Origin: Novosphingobium sp.
GTDB lineage: Bacteria; Pseudomonadota; Alphaproteobacteria; Sphingomonadales; Sphingomonadaceae
Assembly: GCF_020852455.1 (NCBI RefSeq)
Contig: NZ_JADZAT010000023.1
Location: 1-64,000, forward strand
Reading direction: 5' to 3'
Length of the DNA: 64,000 nt
Numbering within the stretch: the first letter of the stretch is position 1; every line of letters begins with the position of its first letter. A program made the position numbers and the translations under genes. This document shows, in pieces, positions 19,488 to 28,646 of this stretch. The notes under the pieces were generated by a model. That model was given only the letters and a program-made list of their open reading frames with translations. It was not told where the DNA came from and ran no database searches.

Positions 19488-19541
19488 GAGCGGGCCGGTG
19501 GTGCAAGGACAGGCGGATGCCTGTCCGCAGCGGCGTCAGCC
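19488..19541. repeat. Single copy of the same REP-like element
   Basis: GAGCGGGCCGGTGGTGCAAGGACAGGCGGATGCCTGTCCGCAGC shares GAGCGGGCCGGnGkTGCAA with the 14.8-kb element and has hairpin GGACAGGC-GGAT-GCCTGTCC. Confidence 0.8.
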
Positions 19542-19547
19542 GAAAGC

Positions 19548-20729
19548 CTAAAGCCCCTTCTCGTAGATCGTGTATTCCTTGTTGATCGTGCTCTCGATCG
19601 CATCGGCGATCGCGACCATCCCCTGATTGTCATCCAGGATCCAGCCGATCTCGCCGCGCGTTGAGCCATAGTGCGCATTGGCATTGCGGCGGATGTATTC
19701 GATCATCATGAAGGCCAGCTGGCTGGCCAGCCGCGATGACTGGTATTCCTTGAGCACGCCCATCAGCGGCACCCGCATAGTCTCGCCCTTGGGCTTGCGC
19801 AGCCACCACAGCAGCCGTGCCCAGCCGAACGGGAACAGCTTGCCGCCGATCGCCTTCAGCGGCTCGTTGAGGTTGGGAAGGGTCATCATGAAAGCCACCG
19901 GGCGGCCATCGTATTCGGCGATCATGATCAGGTCTTCACGCACCAGCGGCTTCAGCTTCTTGCCGGTGTGGGCGATCTCGGCCTCGGTAAAGGGGACGAA
20001 GCCCCAATTGTCTGACCAGGCATCGTTGAGGATTTCGCAGATGATCCGCGCCTCGCGGTCGAAATGCTTCACTTCGACCTGGCGGATCCGGATCCGTTCG
20101 TTGCGTTCGCCCGACTGGACGATCCGCTTGATCAGCGGCGGGAATTCCTGCGTGATGTCCAGCGCATAGGTCGCGAGCTTCTTGGCCGGGGTATAGCCGT
20201 CGCCTTCGATCCAGCCCTGATAGGCGGGATTATCGTGACCCATCATCACGGTTGGCGGATGATCATGGCCCTTGGTCAGGAGCCCCGGTTCTTCCCAGAC
20301 CGACAGGCTGAGCGGGGCAAGCACCCGCGTCATGCCCTGGCCGCGCAGCCATTGCTCGGCCGCATCGATCAGCGCGCGGCCAACCGCTTCGTCGCTGGCT
20401 TCGAACAGGCCCCAGTTGCCAGTGCCCGGACCCATCCCCTGTTCGGCCGGCTGGGTCAGCGCGAGTTCGTCGATATGGGCCGAAATCCGCCCCACCACTT
20501 CGCCGCCGCGATGGGCCAGGAACAGCTGCATCCTGGCATGGTCATGAAAGGGGTTCTTGCCCGGGGTCAGCATTTCCACCACTTCGCTGCGCAGCGGCGG
20601 GACCCAGTTGGGATCCGATCGGTTCAACCGATAACCCAGATCGATAAATGCGTTGAGCCCGGCCTTGTCGGTCACCGGGGTGACGGTTATTTCTGCATTT
20701 GCCACGATGCTGCCTTTGTTCAAGGTCAA
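19548..20729 (-). CDS. GNAT-family N-acetyltransferase-like protein
   Basis: FIDLGYRLNRSDPNWVPPLRSEVVEMLTPGKNPFHDHARMQLFLAHRGGEVVGRISAHID; recognised GNAT-like family of unknown substrate. Confidence 0.75.
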   Translation of the reverse strand: MTLNKGSIVANAEITVTPVTDKAGLNAFIDLGYRLNRSDPNWVPPLRSEVVEMLTPGKNPFHDHARMQLFLAHRGGEVVGRISAHIDELALTQPAEQGMGPGTGNWGLFEASDEAVGRALIDAAEQWLRGQGMTRVLAPLSLSVWEEPGLLTKGHDHPPTVMMGHDNPAYQGWIEGDGYTPAKKLATYALDITQEFPPLIKRIVQSGERNERIRIRQVEVKHFDREARIICEILNDAWSDNWGFVPFTEAEIAHTGKKLKPLVREDLIMIAEYDGRPVAFMMTLPNLNEPLKAIGGKLFPFGWARLLWWLRKPKGETMRVPLMGVLKEYQSSRLASQLAFMMIEYIRRNANAHYGSTRGEIGWILDDNQGMVAIADAIESTINKEYTIYEKGL

Positions 20730-20786
20730 TGAGACCCGCCTCTGGTGGCGGCACTACGCCAAGCCGCGCCGCAATGGAATGACTTG

Positions 20787-21845
20787 ATGACGCTTCAGGA
20801 AAAGATCGATCCGCCTGTGCCCAATTCGCAGATTCCCGATGATATGGAAATGCTGCGCGCGGCGGTGGAACTGACCCGCGATATCGCGGCCGCGCGGCCC
20901 GAAATCTATTGGCCCGATATGCTGGTTTCGGCCGCGATCGGCTATGCCGGGATCGCCGGGGCGATCCTGCTGCCGGGCTGGCAGGCCTGGGCCAGCGCAG
21001 TGCTGGCAGTGTTCTTCCTCTATCGCGCGCTGCTGTTCATTCACGAGCTGACCCATATCCATCGCAATGCCTTGCCCGGGTTCCGGTTCGTCTGGAACGT
21101 GCTGGTGGGGATCCCGATGCTGACGCCCTCGTTCATGTACGAAGGGGTGCATACACTGCATCATGCCCGGACCAAATACGGCACGATCGAGGATCCCGAA
21201 TACCTGCCGCTGGCCTTGATGAAGCCGTGGTCGCTGCCGGCCTTCATCCTGATCGCGGTGCTGCTGCCCATCGGCCTGCTGATCCGCTGTGCGGTGCTGG
21301 TGCCGCTGGGCGCGCTGATCCCGCCGCTGCGCAAGCTGGTCTGGGAACGCGCTTCGGCGCTGTCGATCAACCCCGATTTCCGCCGCCGTCCGCCCGAAGG
21401 CGATTTTGCACGGATGGTGTTCTGGCAGGAACTGGGCGCGGCAGTGTGGGCCTGGTGTCTGCTGGCCAGCACGCTGTGGCTGGGCTGGCGGCCGCTGCTG
21501 ATTGCGCTGGCGGTGGTTTCGGCGACTGCGGTGTTCAACCAGATTCGCACGCTGGTGGCGCACCTGTGGCAGAACGATGGCGAGGCGATGACGGTCACCG
21601 CGCAGTACCTTGATTCAGTCAACGTGCCGCCGCCCGAACTGTTTGCCCCGCTGTGGGCGCCGGTCGGCCTGCGCTATCACGCGCTGCACCACCTGCTGCC
21701 AAGCATGCCCTATCACTCGCTGGGTGAAGCGCACCGGCGCCTGAGCCAGCACCTGGGGGCGCAATCGACTTATGAAAAGGCCAGCTATCCGGGTCTGCTG
21801 CCGCTGGTCGGCCGGATCGCCCGCAGCACGATGGTAAGGCGTTAG
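20787..21845 (+). CDS. Fatty acid desaturase family protein
   Basis: His boxes HELTHIHR, HTLHHARTKYG and HALHHLLPSMPYH. Confidence 0.9.
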   Translation: MTLQEKIDPPVPNSQIPDDMEMLRAAVELTRDIAAARPEIYWPDMLVSAAIGYAGIAGAILLPGWQAWASAVLAVFFLYRALLFIHELTHIHRNALPGFRFVWNVLVGIPMLTPSFMYEGVHTLHHARTKYGTIEDPEYLPLALMKPWSLPAFILIAVLLPIGLLIRCAVLVPLGALIPPLRKLVWERASALSINPDFRRRPPEGDFARMVFWQELGAAVWAWCLLASTLWLGWRPLLIALAVVSATAVFNQIRTLVAHLWQNDGEAMTVTAQYLDSVNVPPPELFAPLWAPVGLRYHALHHLLPSMPYHSLGEAHRRLSQHLGAQSTYEKASYPGLLPLVGRIARSTMVRR

Positions 21846-22072
21846 CGCCGGCCCCAGGCCGCGTGCCCGGCGCGATAGGCCGCTGCCAGCGCATCGGCGC
21901 GTTCGCGGGTTGAAGGACTGCCCGCCAGCCGGTCAAGAGGGGCAAAGATCGTATCGACCAGAGCATCACCCTTGGGCGGGTTGAAGCGACCGCTTCGCGC
22001 GTCTTCGTAGCCCTTCTGGTAGGCCCGGTTCAGTTCCTGCTCGCTGGGTTTGTAGGCCATCGGAACGCTCAC
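21842..22072 (-). CDS. Small hypothetical protein
   Basis: 76 aa; stop interlocks with the desaturase stop and start overlaps the end of lptG. Confidence 0.6.
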   Translation of the reverse strand: MSVPMAYKPSEQELNRAYQKGYEDARSGRFNPPKGDALVDTIFAPLDRLAGSPSTRERADALAAAYRAGHAAWGRR

Positions 22073-23166
22073 TCCTCGGTCTTGACCAGTACCGTCTCAC
22101 CCACCAGCAGGAACAACATGAACGGCGCCCAGGCCGCGATCAGCGGCGGGTAGCCGCCGAAATTGCCCATCGCCAGCGCCGCGTTATCGACCACGAAATA
22201 GGCAAAGCCCAGCGCCATGCCGATCACCGCGCGGATCCACAGGTTGCCCGAACGCGCCAGGCCAAAGGCCGCGACCGATCCCAGCAGGGGCATAAGCAGC
22301 GCCGATAGCGGCCCGGAAAACTTGTGCCACCACTTGCCCTCAAGCTCGGTCACCCGGCGGCCCGAGGCCTTGAGCGCCTTGATCGAGCGGCTGAGCGCGA
22401 CGAAGTTCTGCCCATCGGGATCGACCCGTCCGATCGCCAGCTGCGCCGGGGTAACGCCGGTGGCGATCACCTGGCTGGGCATCGCGGTCTGCTGGGTCGA
22501 AGCGACTTCGAACTTCATCGGACTTTCGATCCGCCAGCCCGGATTGGCGAAGCTGGCGCGCGGGCTGCGCCATTGCTCGGTCACCATCCCGGCGGCGTCG
22601 CGGCGGTACCAGGTTACGCCTTCCAGCCGGGTCGCCTGGCCTTCGCCGCTGACGGTCTGCGCGGTCAGCACATTGGCGCCGTCGGGAACATAGACGTTGG
22701 TCCTGATTCCGGTGTCCTTGGGCAGCGGCTTGTAGCGGGCCTTGTTCCAGGCCTTCAGCGTGCCGCCGCGTTCCACCACAACGGTTTCGTTGAAAGTGAA
22801 GCTGACCAGCGAGATCACCCCCGCGGTCAGCAGCAAGGGCGCCAGGATCTGGTGCGCGGACAGCCCGGCGGCGCGCATCGCGATCACCTCGCTGTTCTGG
22901 TTGAGCGGCCAGAAGGTGAACAGCGTGGCCAGCAGCACCGAATAGGGCAGGAACCGCGCGATCAGTTGCGGCGTGCGCAACGAGACATAGTACCACAGCT
23001 GCGCCTCGCCATTGCCGGGCACCGCCAGGATATCGCCGCTTTCGCTGAGCAGGTCGAGCATCTGCAGCACCAGCACCAGCATCACCAGGATCCCCAGGAT
23101 CCGGGATATGAACAGCCGCGCCAGATAGAGCGTGATGGTGCGCGAAGGGAACAGATCGCCCAGCAT
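22069..23166 (-). CDS. lptG: LPS export ABC transporter permease LptG
   Basis: YjgP/YjgQ permease; FLPYSVLLATLFTFWPLNQNSEVIAMRAAGLS. Confidence 0.93.
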   Translation of the reverse strand: MLGDLFPSRTITLYLARLFISRILGILVMLVLVLQMLDLLSESGDILAVPGNGEAQLWYYVSLRTPQLIARFLPYSVLLATLFTFWPLNQNSEVIAMRAAGLSAHQILAPLLLTAGVISLVSFTFNETVVVERGGTLKAWNKARYKPLPKDTGIRTNVYVPDGANVLTAQTVSGEGQATRLEGVTWYRRDAAGMVTEQWRSPRASFANPGWRIESPMKFEVASTQQTAMPSQVIATGVTPAQLAIGRVDPDGQNFVALSRSIKALKASGRRVTELEGKWWHKFSGPLSALLMPLLGSVAAFGLARSGNLWIRAVIGMALGFAYFVVDNAALAMGNFGGYPPLIAAWAPFMLFLLVGETVLVKTEE

Positions 23167-24371
23167 CAGGCCGCCTCCGCCTTCTTGCCGCGATTGAACA
23201 GCTTCATCACCCGTTTGCCCAGGTTGCCGACGAACTTCTCAAGCGCGCCGATCGGCTGGCCGCCGGGGACAAAGGCGATCCGCCAGAACATCCAGACGAT
23301 CAGCAGCGCGAACAGCACGAACGGTCCCCACAGGATCAGCATCGGATCGAACCGCCCCTGCGCCGCCGCCGCCTGGCCGTATTCGTTGACCTTGTGATAG
23401 GCCACCACCATCACGATCGACAGGAACATCCCCAGTGACGAGGTTGAGCGCTTGGGCGGCACCGCCAGCGATACCGCCAGCAGAGGCAGCAACAGCATCA
23501 TCACCACTTCGACCATCCGGTAGTTGAAACTGGCCCGGGTCTGGTTGCGGGTGGCCTGTGAAACCTGCTCGTTCCAGCCGATCCGCAGCAGTTCGGGCAG
23601 GATGTATTCACGTTCCTTGCCGCCGCGCTGGCGGAACTTCTCGATCGCCGGCAGGTCAATCGGCAGGTCGTGGCGCGAAAAGCTGAGCACGCGGGGGGCG
23701 TGGCCGGGTTCGTCCTGCACGATCTGGCCCTGCGTCAGGCGCAGCACGATCGTGTCGGGGCTGTCCTTCAGTGCCAGGAAGGTGCCTTCCCGGGCCGAGA
23801 TCGTTGCCACCTGCCCGCTGGGCGAGGTGAAGCGCGCGAAGATCCCGATCAGGTGACGGCCGTTGTCCTCGCTCTTGTCGATCCGAAGCGCCATCTTGTC
23901 TTCGAGCGTGGTGAATTCACCGACCTTGATCGAAGCCCCCAATGCGCCCGAACGCAGTTCGAAATCGAGCTGTTCGTACCAGTAGCGTGCATAGGGCTGG
24001 AGATAGCCGACAATCCCGAAATTGACCGCCGCCAGCACCAGCGTGATCGCATAGGGCACGCGCAGCAAACGGGTGTAGCTGAGCCCCACTGCGCGCATCA
24101 CGTCGAGCTCGCTGGTGGTCGAAAGCTTGCGGAAGGCGAACAGGATACCCAGCATCAGCCCCAGCGGAATCGCCAGGCTGGCATATTCGGGCAGCAGGTT
24201 GGCCAGCATCCGGAACACCACCGAAATCGGCCCGCCTTCGTTGCCGACAAACTCGAACAGCTTGAGCATCTTGTCGAGCACCAGCAGCGAGGCGGCGATG
24301 ATGAACACCGCCAGCATCGGCATCAGCACCAGCCGGAAAATGTAACGATCGATGGCGGGGATGAATTTCAC
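23166..24371 (-). CDS. lptF: LPS export ABC transporter permease LptF
   Basis: YjgP/YjgQ permease; FIPAIDRYIFRLVLMPMLAVF and KLSTTSELDVMRAVGLS. Confidence 0.93.
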   Translation of the reverse strand: MKFIPAIDRYIFRLVLMPMLAVFIIAASLLVLDKMLKLFEFVGNEGGPISVVFRMLANLLPEYASLAIPLGLMLGILFAFRKLSTTSELDVMRAVGLSYTRLLRVPYAITLVLAAVNFGIVGYLQPYARYWYEQLDFELRSGALGASIKVGEFTTLEDKMALRIDKSEDNGRHLIGIFARFTSPSGQVATISAREGTFLALKDSPDTIVLRLTQGQIVQDEPGHAPRVLSFSRHDLPIDLPAIEKFRQRGGKEREYILPELLRIGWNEQVSQATRNQTRASFNYRMVEVVMMLLLPLLAVSLAVPPKRSTSSLGMFLSIVMVVAYHKVNEYGQAAAAQGRFDPMLILWGPFVLFALLIVWMFWRIAFVPGGQPIGALEKFVGNLGKRVMKLFNRGKKAEAA

Positions 24372-24511
24372 GTGGGGCTTTGCGCTCGGGATCCTGAAAC
24401 TGTTCCCTTAACCGCCCGCGCGCCACGGCGAAAGCGCTAATGGCCTTGCGCTGTGTCATGGTGCACCGCGCCGATTTGTGCTCTTGTCGGAAAAGTCGCC
24501 AGAACAGGAGC

Positions 24512-25225
24512 ATGCCGATGCCGCCAATCCCCGGAAAGCCCGCCGAAACCCATGCGGTTGAGCGGATCGGCTGGCTGCGCGCCGCGGTGCTGGGCGCCAA
24601 CGACGGGATCGTTTCGACCGCCAGCCTGATCGTCGGCGTGGCGGCTGCGGCTGCGGGCAAGCAGGAAGTGCTGGTGGCCGGGGTGGCGGGACTGGTGGCC
24701 GGTGCGCTGTCGATGGCCGCGGGGGAATATGTCTCGGTCTCCAGCCAGGCCGATACCGAGGCGGCCGATCTGGCGCGTGAGCGCAAGGAACTGGCCGAAC
24801 AGCCCGAATTCGAACTGCAGGAACTGACCAATATCTACCGCCAGCGCGGGCTGGACGAAGACCTGGCCAGGCAGGTGGCTGCGGCGCTGACCGCGCACGA
24901 TGCGCTCTCGACCCACGCCCGGGATGAGCTGGGCCTCGCCGAAATGCACCGCGCCCGCCCTATGCAGGCCGCGCTCGCTTCGGCTGCGACCTTCGCAGTC
25001 GGTGCCGCGCTGCCGCTGGTCATAGCGCTGCTACTGCCGTTGGGGTCGCTGGCGGTGGGTGTGTCGCTCGCCGCGCTGCTGTTCCTGATGCTGCTTGGCG
25101 CGGTCGGCGCGCAGGCTGGCGGCGCCCCGATCGGCAAGGGTGTGCTGCGGGTAACCTTCTGGGGCGCCATCGCGATGGCCGCGACCTACGCGATCGGGAG
25201 CCTGTTCGGGACGAGCGTGGCCTAG
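24512..25225 (+). CDS. VIT1/CCC1 family transporter
   Basis: GWLRAAVLGANDGIVSTASLIVGVAAA, AGALSMAAGEYVSVSSQADTE. Confidence 0.93.
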   Translation: MPMPPIPGKPAETHAVERIGWLRAAVLGANDGIVSTASLIVGVAAAAAGKQEVLVAGVAGLVAGALSMAAGEYVSVSSQADTEAADLARERKELAEQPEFELQELTNIYRQRGLDEDLARQVAAALTAHDALSTHARDELGLAEMHRARPMQAALASAATFAVGAALPLVIALLLPLGSLAVGVSLAALLFLMLLGAVGAQAGGAPIGKGVLRVTFWGAIAMAATYAIGSLFGTSVA

Positions 25226-25229
25226 CGGC

Positions 25230-25616
25230 TCACGCCTTCTCCAGCGTGCACTGCAGCGGGTGCTGGTTCTGGCGGGCGAAGTCCATCACCTGGTTCACCT
25301 TGGTTTCGGCGATTTCATAAGGGAAGATCCCGCAGACGCCGACGCCGCGCTGGTGGACGTGGAGCATCACCCGGGTCGCCTGTTCCATGTCCATCTGGAA
25401 GAACCGCTTGAGTACGATCACCACGAATTCCATCGGGGTGTAATCGTCGTTCAGCATCAGCACCTTGAACTGGCTTGGCTTCTTGGGCTTGGCGCGGGTC
25501 TTGGTGGCGACGCCGACCTGCCCCTGTCCACCGGAATCGCCCTCGCCGTCTTCGGCAGCGCGGATTGGCAGGTCGGTCAGGGCGAAAGGTTCGTGCATCG
25601 GATCAAAATATCGCAT
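25230..25616 (-). CDS. clpS: ATP-dependent Clp protease adaptor ClpS
   Basis: [58 protein letters not shown]. Start may be MHEPFALTD. Confidence 0.95.
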   Translation of the reverse strand: MRYFDPMHEPFALTDLPIRAAEDGEGDSGGQGQVGVATKTRAKPKKPSQFKVLMLNDDYTPMEFVVIVLKRFFQMDMEQATRVMLHVHQRGVGVCGIFPYEIAETKVNQVMDFARQNQHPLQCTLEKA

Positions 25617-25655
25617 CGCAAGGGTAAAGAACAAGTGCCCTTGTCCCAAAAACCG

Positions 25656-25692
25656 AACGGGCCGGACAGCGGGGAGCTGTCCGGCCCGGATT
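25656..25692 (-). terminator. Hairpin terminator downstream of the phasin gene
   Basis: GGGCCGGACAGC-GGGGA-GCTGTCCGGCCC. Confidence 0.6.
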
Positions 25693-25748
25693 GGGCTCGC
25701 GGGTAGCGGCGGGGAGAGGGAGCGCCGACCCGCGAGGAACGGCAGCCC

Positions 25749-26477
25749 TTAGGCGGCCTGCTTGACCTTTTCGACGGCCAGGCTGACGCGGGTCGAGATC
25801 GGCGCGAAAGCGTCGTTCGCCAGCTTCACGGCCTTTTCCGAGTGCTTCGAACCCGAAGCGACGGCGGCGTCGAAGTTGCGGCGCAGGATTTCACCCTGCA
25901 GCTTGAAGAAGTCGGCCGGCGACTTGACCTGGGCCAGTTCCTTGACGTCGGCGGTCAGGGTTTCGAGCGCGGTCTTGCCTTCGGCGAGGTAGTCCTTGCC
26001 CATGTCCTGCAGGCCAGCGGCCAGGACCTTGCCCGATTCGACCAGCGCTTCGACGTTGCCCTTGGCGAATTCGCCGTATTCGGCGGCATAGGTCTGGCCC
26101 TTTTCGAAGGCGTCCTTGGCGCGCGCCTGTGCGTCGGCGGCGGCTTCCTTGACCTTGGCGGTGAAATCTTCGGCGGCGGTCTGGGTCTTGCTCATGATGG
26201 TGTCCTTGAACTGGGCGACGGTGGTCGGCTTGATGGCGGTCGGCTTGGCAGGCGCCTTGGTGGCAGCCTTCTTGACGGTCTTCTTCGGCGCGGCGGCCTT
26301 CTTGGCCACGGGAGCCTTCTTCGCCACAACCTTGGCAGCAGCCTGCTTGGCCGGCGCCTTCTTGGCGACCGGCTTGGCTTCGGCCTTGGGCGCGGCCTTC
26401 ACTTCAACCTTGGCGGCTGCTTCGGCATAGGCCTTTTCGGCAGCGGCATCGATCTTGGCTTCGGGTGCACTAGCCAT
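25749..26477 (-). CDS. Phasin family protein with N-terminal Lys/Ala/Pro-rich (histone H1-like) tail
   Basis: N-terminal PVAKKAPAKQAAAKVVAKKAPVAKKAAAPKKTVKKAATKAPAK; C-terminal phasin helix region with EYGEFAKGNVEALVESGKVLAAGLQDMGKDYLAEGK. Confidence 0.9.
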   Translation of the reverse strand: MASAPEAKIDAAAEKAYAEAAAKVEVKAAPKAEAKPVAKKAPAKQAAAKVVAKKAPVAKKAAAPKKTVKKAATKAPAKPTAIKPTTVAQFKDTIMSKTQTAAEDFTAKVKEAAADAQARAKDAFEKGQTYAAEYGEFAKGNVEALVESGKVLAAGLQDMGKDYLAEGKTALETLTADVKELAQVKSPADFFKLQGEILRRNFDAAVASGSKHSEKAVKLANDAFAPISTRVSLAVEKVKQAA

Positions 26478-26520
26478 TGTCACAAATCCTTCTGACAGAA
26501 CCGGCACAGTCCGGCTCATG

Positions 26521-26594
26521 TTGCAGTGCACAAAATAGTTATTACACTTGCGAAGTCAAGGGATTTTTGTGCAGTGCAGCATAAACTGCACTTC
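26521..26594. promoter_or_regulatory. TGCA-rich inverted repeats upstream of phasin, candidate PhaR-type operator
   Basis: TGCAGTGCACAAAA (from 26522) and TTTTTGTGCAGTGCAG (26564-26579) in near-inverted orientation, plus ACTGCACTT just downstream. Confidence 0.5.
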
Positions 26595-26612
26595 TGGCTA
26601 TATTTCAGTGAT

Positions 26613-28493
26613 TTACCGCGATTTCACATAGCGCCCAGGGGCATCCTCGATCACCGGATCGCCGCTGCCGCCGGGTACGCGCTTGCCCTTGGCCGGCACT
26701 TCGGCCTGGTCGCGGGCGCGGATCCACCCGATCCAGTGCGGCCACCAGCTGCCGGGGGTTTCGCTTGCTCCGGCGATGAACTCGGCCAGGCTTCCCGCCG
26801 CTTCGGGGTTGGTCCAGTACTGGTACTTCTTCGCGCTGGGCGGATTGACCACCCCGGCGATGTGGCCCGATCCCGCCAGCAGGAAGGTCTTGTCACCGCC
26901 AAGGTGCTCCATGATCTTCCACACGCTGCTGACCGGGGCGATGTGGTCCTCGCGCCCGGCCTGGATATAGGCCGGGGTCTTGATTCGGGTCAGGTCGATC
27001 GGCGTGCCATCGGCGCTCAGCGCATCGGGCGTGACCAGCTTGTTGTCGCGGTACAGGTCCTTGAGGTAGTCCATGTGCCAGCGCGCCGGCAGGTTGGTGA
27101 CATCGCCGTTCCAGTGCAGCAGGTCGAAGGCCGGATAGTCTTCACCCAGCAGGTAGTTCTTGACCACATAGTTCCAGATCAGGTCGTTCCCGCGCAGCAG
27201 GTTGAACGTGAAGGCCATGTAGCGCCCGTCGAGATAGCCGGTCTGGGCCGAGAGCTTTTCCAGCGCATCGAGCTGCTGGTCGTCGATGAACACCTTGAGC
27301 TCGCCCGCTTCGCTGAAATCGACCTGCGCGGTGAAGAAGGTCGCGCTCTTGACCTTGTCGGCCTCGCCGCGCCGCGCCAGCACGGCCAGCGTCGCGGCCA
27401 GCGTGGTCCCGGCCACGCAATAGCCGATCGTATGGACTGACTTTACCCCCAACCGGTTGCGGACCTGGTCGATCGCGTCGATCTGGGCGCGGATGTAATC
27501 GTCCCAGACCAGGTCCTTCATGCTTTCGTCGGCCGATTTCCAGCTGACCACGAAGACGGTCAGCCCCTGTTCCACCGCCCAGCGGATGAAGCTTTTTTCG
27601 GGCGAAAGGTCGAGGATGTAGAACCGGTTGATCCACGGCGGGAAGATCACCAGCGGCACTTCCAGCACAGATTCGGTGGTCGGGCTGTACTGCACCAATT
27701 GATACAGCGGCGTTTCATGCACGACCTTGCCGGGTGTGGTGGCGATATTCTCGCCCACCTTGAAGGCTTGCGGATCGACGTGGGTCAGCTGTCCGCCCTT
27801 GAGGTCGGCCAGCAGGTGCTCCATGCCCTTGACCAGGTTCTCGCCGCGGCTGGCCAGGGTCTTTTCCACCACCAGCGGATTGGTCAGCGGGAAGTGGGCC
27901 GGGCTGAGCATATCGACCAGCGTGCGCGCGGCGAACTTCAGCTGTTCGCGCTGGGCGAGATCGCCGGTTTCGACCGTATCGGCCATGGCCAGCACCTGTT
28001 CGGCCAGCAGCAGGTAGGTCTGGTGGACCAGCGCATAGAACGGCTGCGAACGCCATTTGGGATCGGCGAAGCGGCGGTCCTTGCGCGGCAGCTTCGGGCC
28101 ATCGCTGCCGGCCTCGCCCGCCTTGGGGCCGATCCCGTACTGGCCCAGCACACCCTGCCACAGCTCAAGGCTTTCCTCCCAGAACCGCTTCTGGGCTTCG
28201 GGCTGGGTCAGCGGCAGCGCCTTGAGCCAGCCCTGCATGATCCCGGCAAAATTGCCCGGATCGGCGAACAGCATCGGCAACTTGCCCTGCGCCGCAGCAG
28301 CCTGTTCGCGCTGGAATTCCTGCCACAGCGCCTGCATCCGCTGCGCCACCTGGCCCCATTGCGCCAGATCGCCCACTGCCGGCCCATTGGCCTCGCCGCC
28401 CGGCATGAACTGCGAGAACAGCTGCTGCGGGGCCGCCATCATCGCCGCCAGGATATCGTCGGGGTGCTCGCCGTCGGCCGAACGATCGCTCAT
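26613..28493 (-). CDS. phaC: Class I poly(3-hydroxyalkanoate) synthase
   Basis: VIFPPWINRFYILDLSPEKSFIRWAVEQGLTVFVVSWKSAD; lipase-like box GYCVAG; SGHIAGVVNPP. Confidence 0.96.
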   Translation of the reverse strand: MSDRSADGEHPDDILAAMMAAPQQLFSQFMPGGEANGPAVGDLAQWGQVAQRMQALWQEFQREQAAAAQGKLPMLFADPGNFAGIMQGWLKALPLTQPEAQKRFWEESLELWQGVLGQYGIGPKAGEAGSDGPKLPRKDRRFADPKWRSQPFYALVHQTYLLLAEQVLAMADTVETGDLAQREQLKFAARTLVDMLSPAHFPLTNPLVVEKTLASRGENLVKGMEHLLADLKGGQLTHVDPQAFKVGENIATTPGKVVHETPLYQLVQYSPTTESVLEVPLVIFPPWINRFYILDLSPEKSFIRWAVEQGLTVFVVSWKSADESMKDLVWDDYIRAQIDAIDQVRNRLGVKSVHTIGYCVAGTTLAATLAVLARRGEADKVKSATFFTAQVDFSEAGELKVFIDDQQLDALEKLSAQTGYLDGRYMAFTFNLLRGNDLIWNYVVKNYLLGEDYPAFDLLHWNGDVTNLPARWHMDYLKDLYRDNKLVTPDALSADGTPIDLTRIKTPAYIQAGREDHIAPVSSVWKIMEHLGGDKTFLLAGSGHIAGVVNPPSAKKYQYWTNPEAAGSLAEFIAGASETPGSWWPHWIGWIRARDQAEVPAKGKRVPGGSGDPVIEDAPGRYVKSR

Positions 28494-28547
28494 CGAAAAG
28501 GCTCCTTCAGAGCCCTCCATAGCCCGATGCGGTGACATTCGCGAGAC

Positions 28548-28568
28548 TTTGTGCGCCTGCACACAAAA
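28548..28568. promoter_or_regulatory. TTTGTGCGCCTGCACACAAAA palindrome-like site upstream of phaC
   Basis: TTTGTG...CACAAA arms, shared with the phasin promoter. Confidence 0.4.
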
Positions 28569-28646
28569 CCCACTGGCGCAAATTGCACCTTTCCCCGATA
28601 AGGCCCGCGCGCCCAAGCCTGGCGCGATCACAACCGGAAAGGTCCA

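Noticed and set aside
26230-26460. Short tandem-like repeats GCC/TTC-rich
   Set aside because: Explained by codons for the Lys/Ala/Pro-rich phasin tail.
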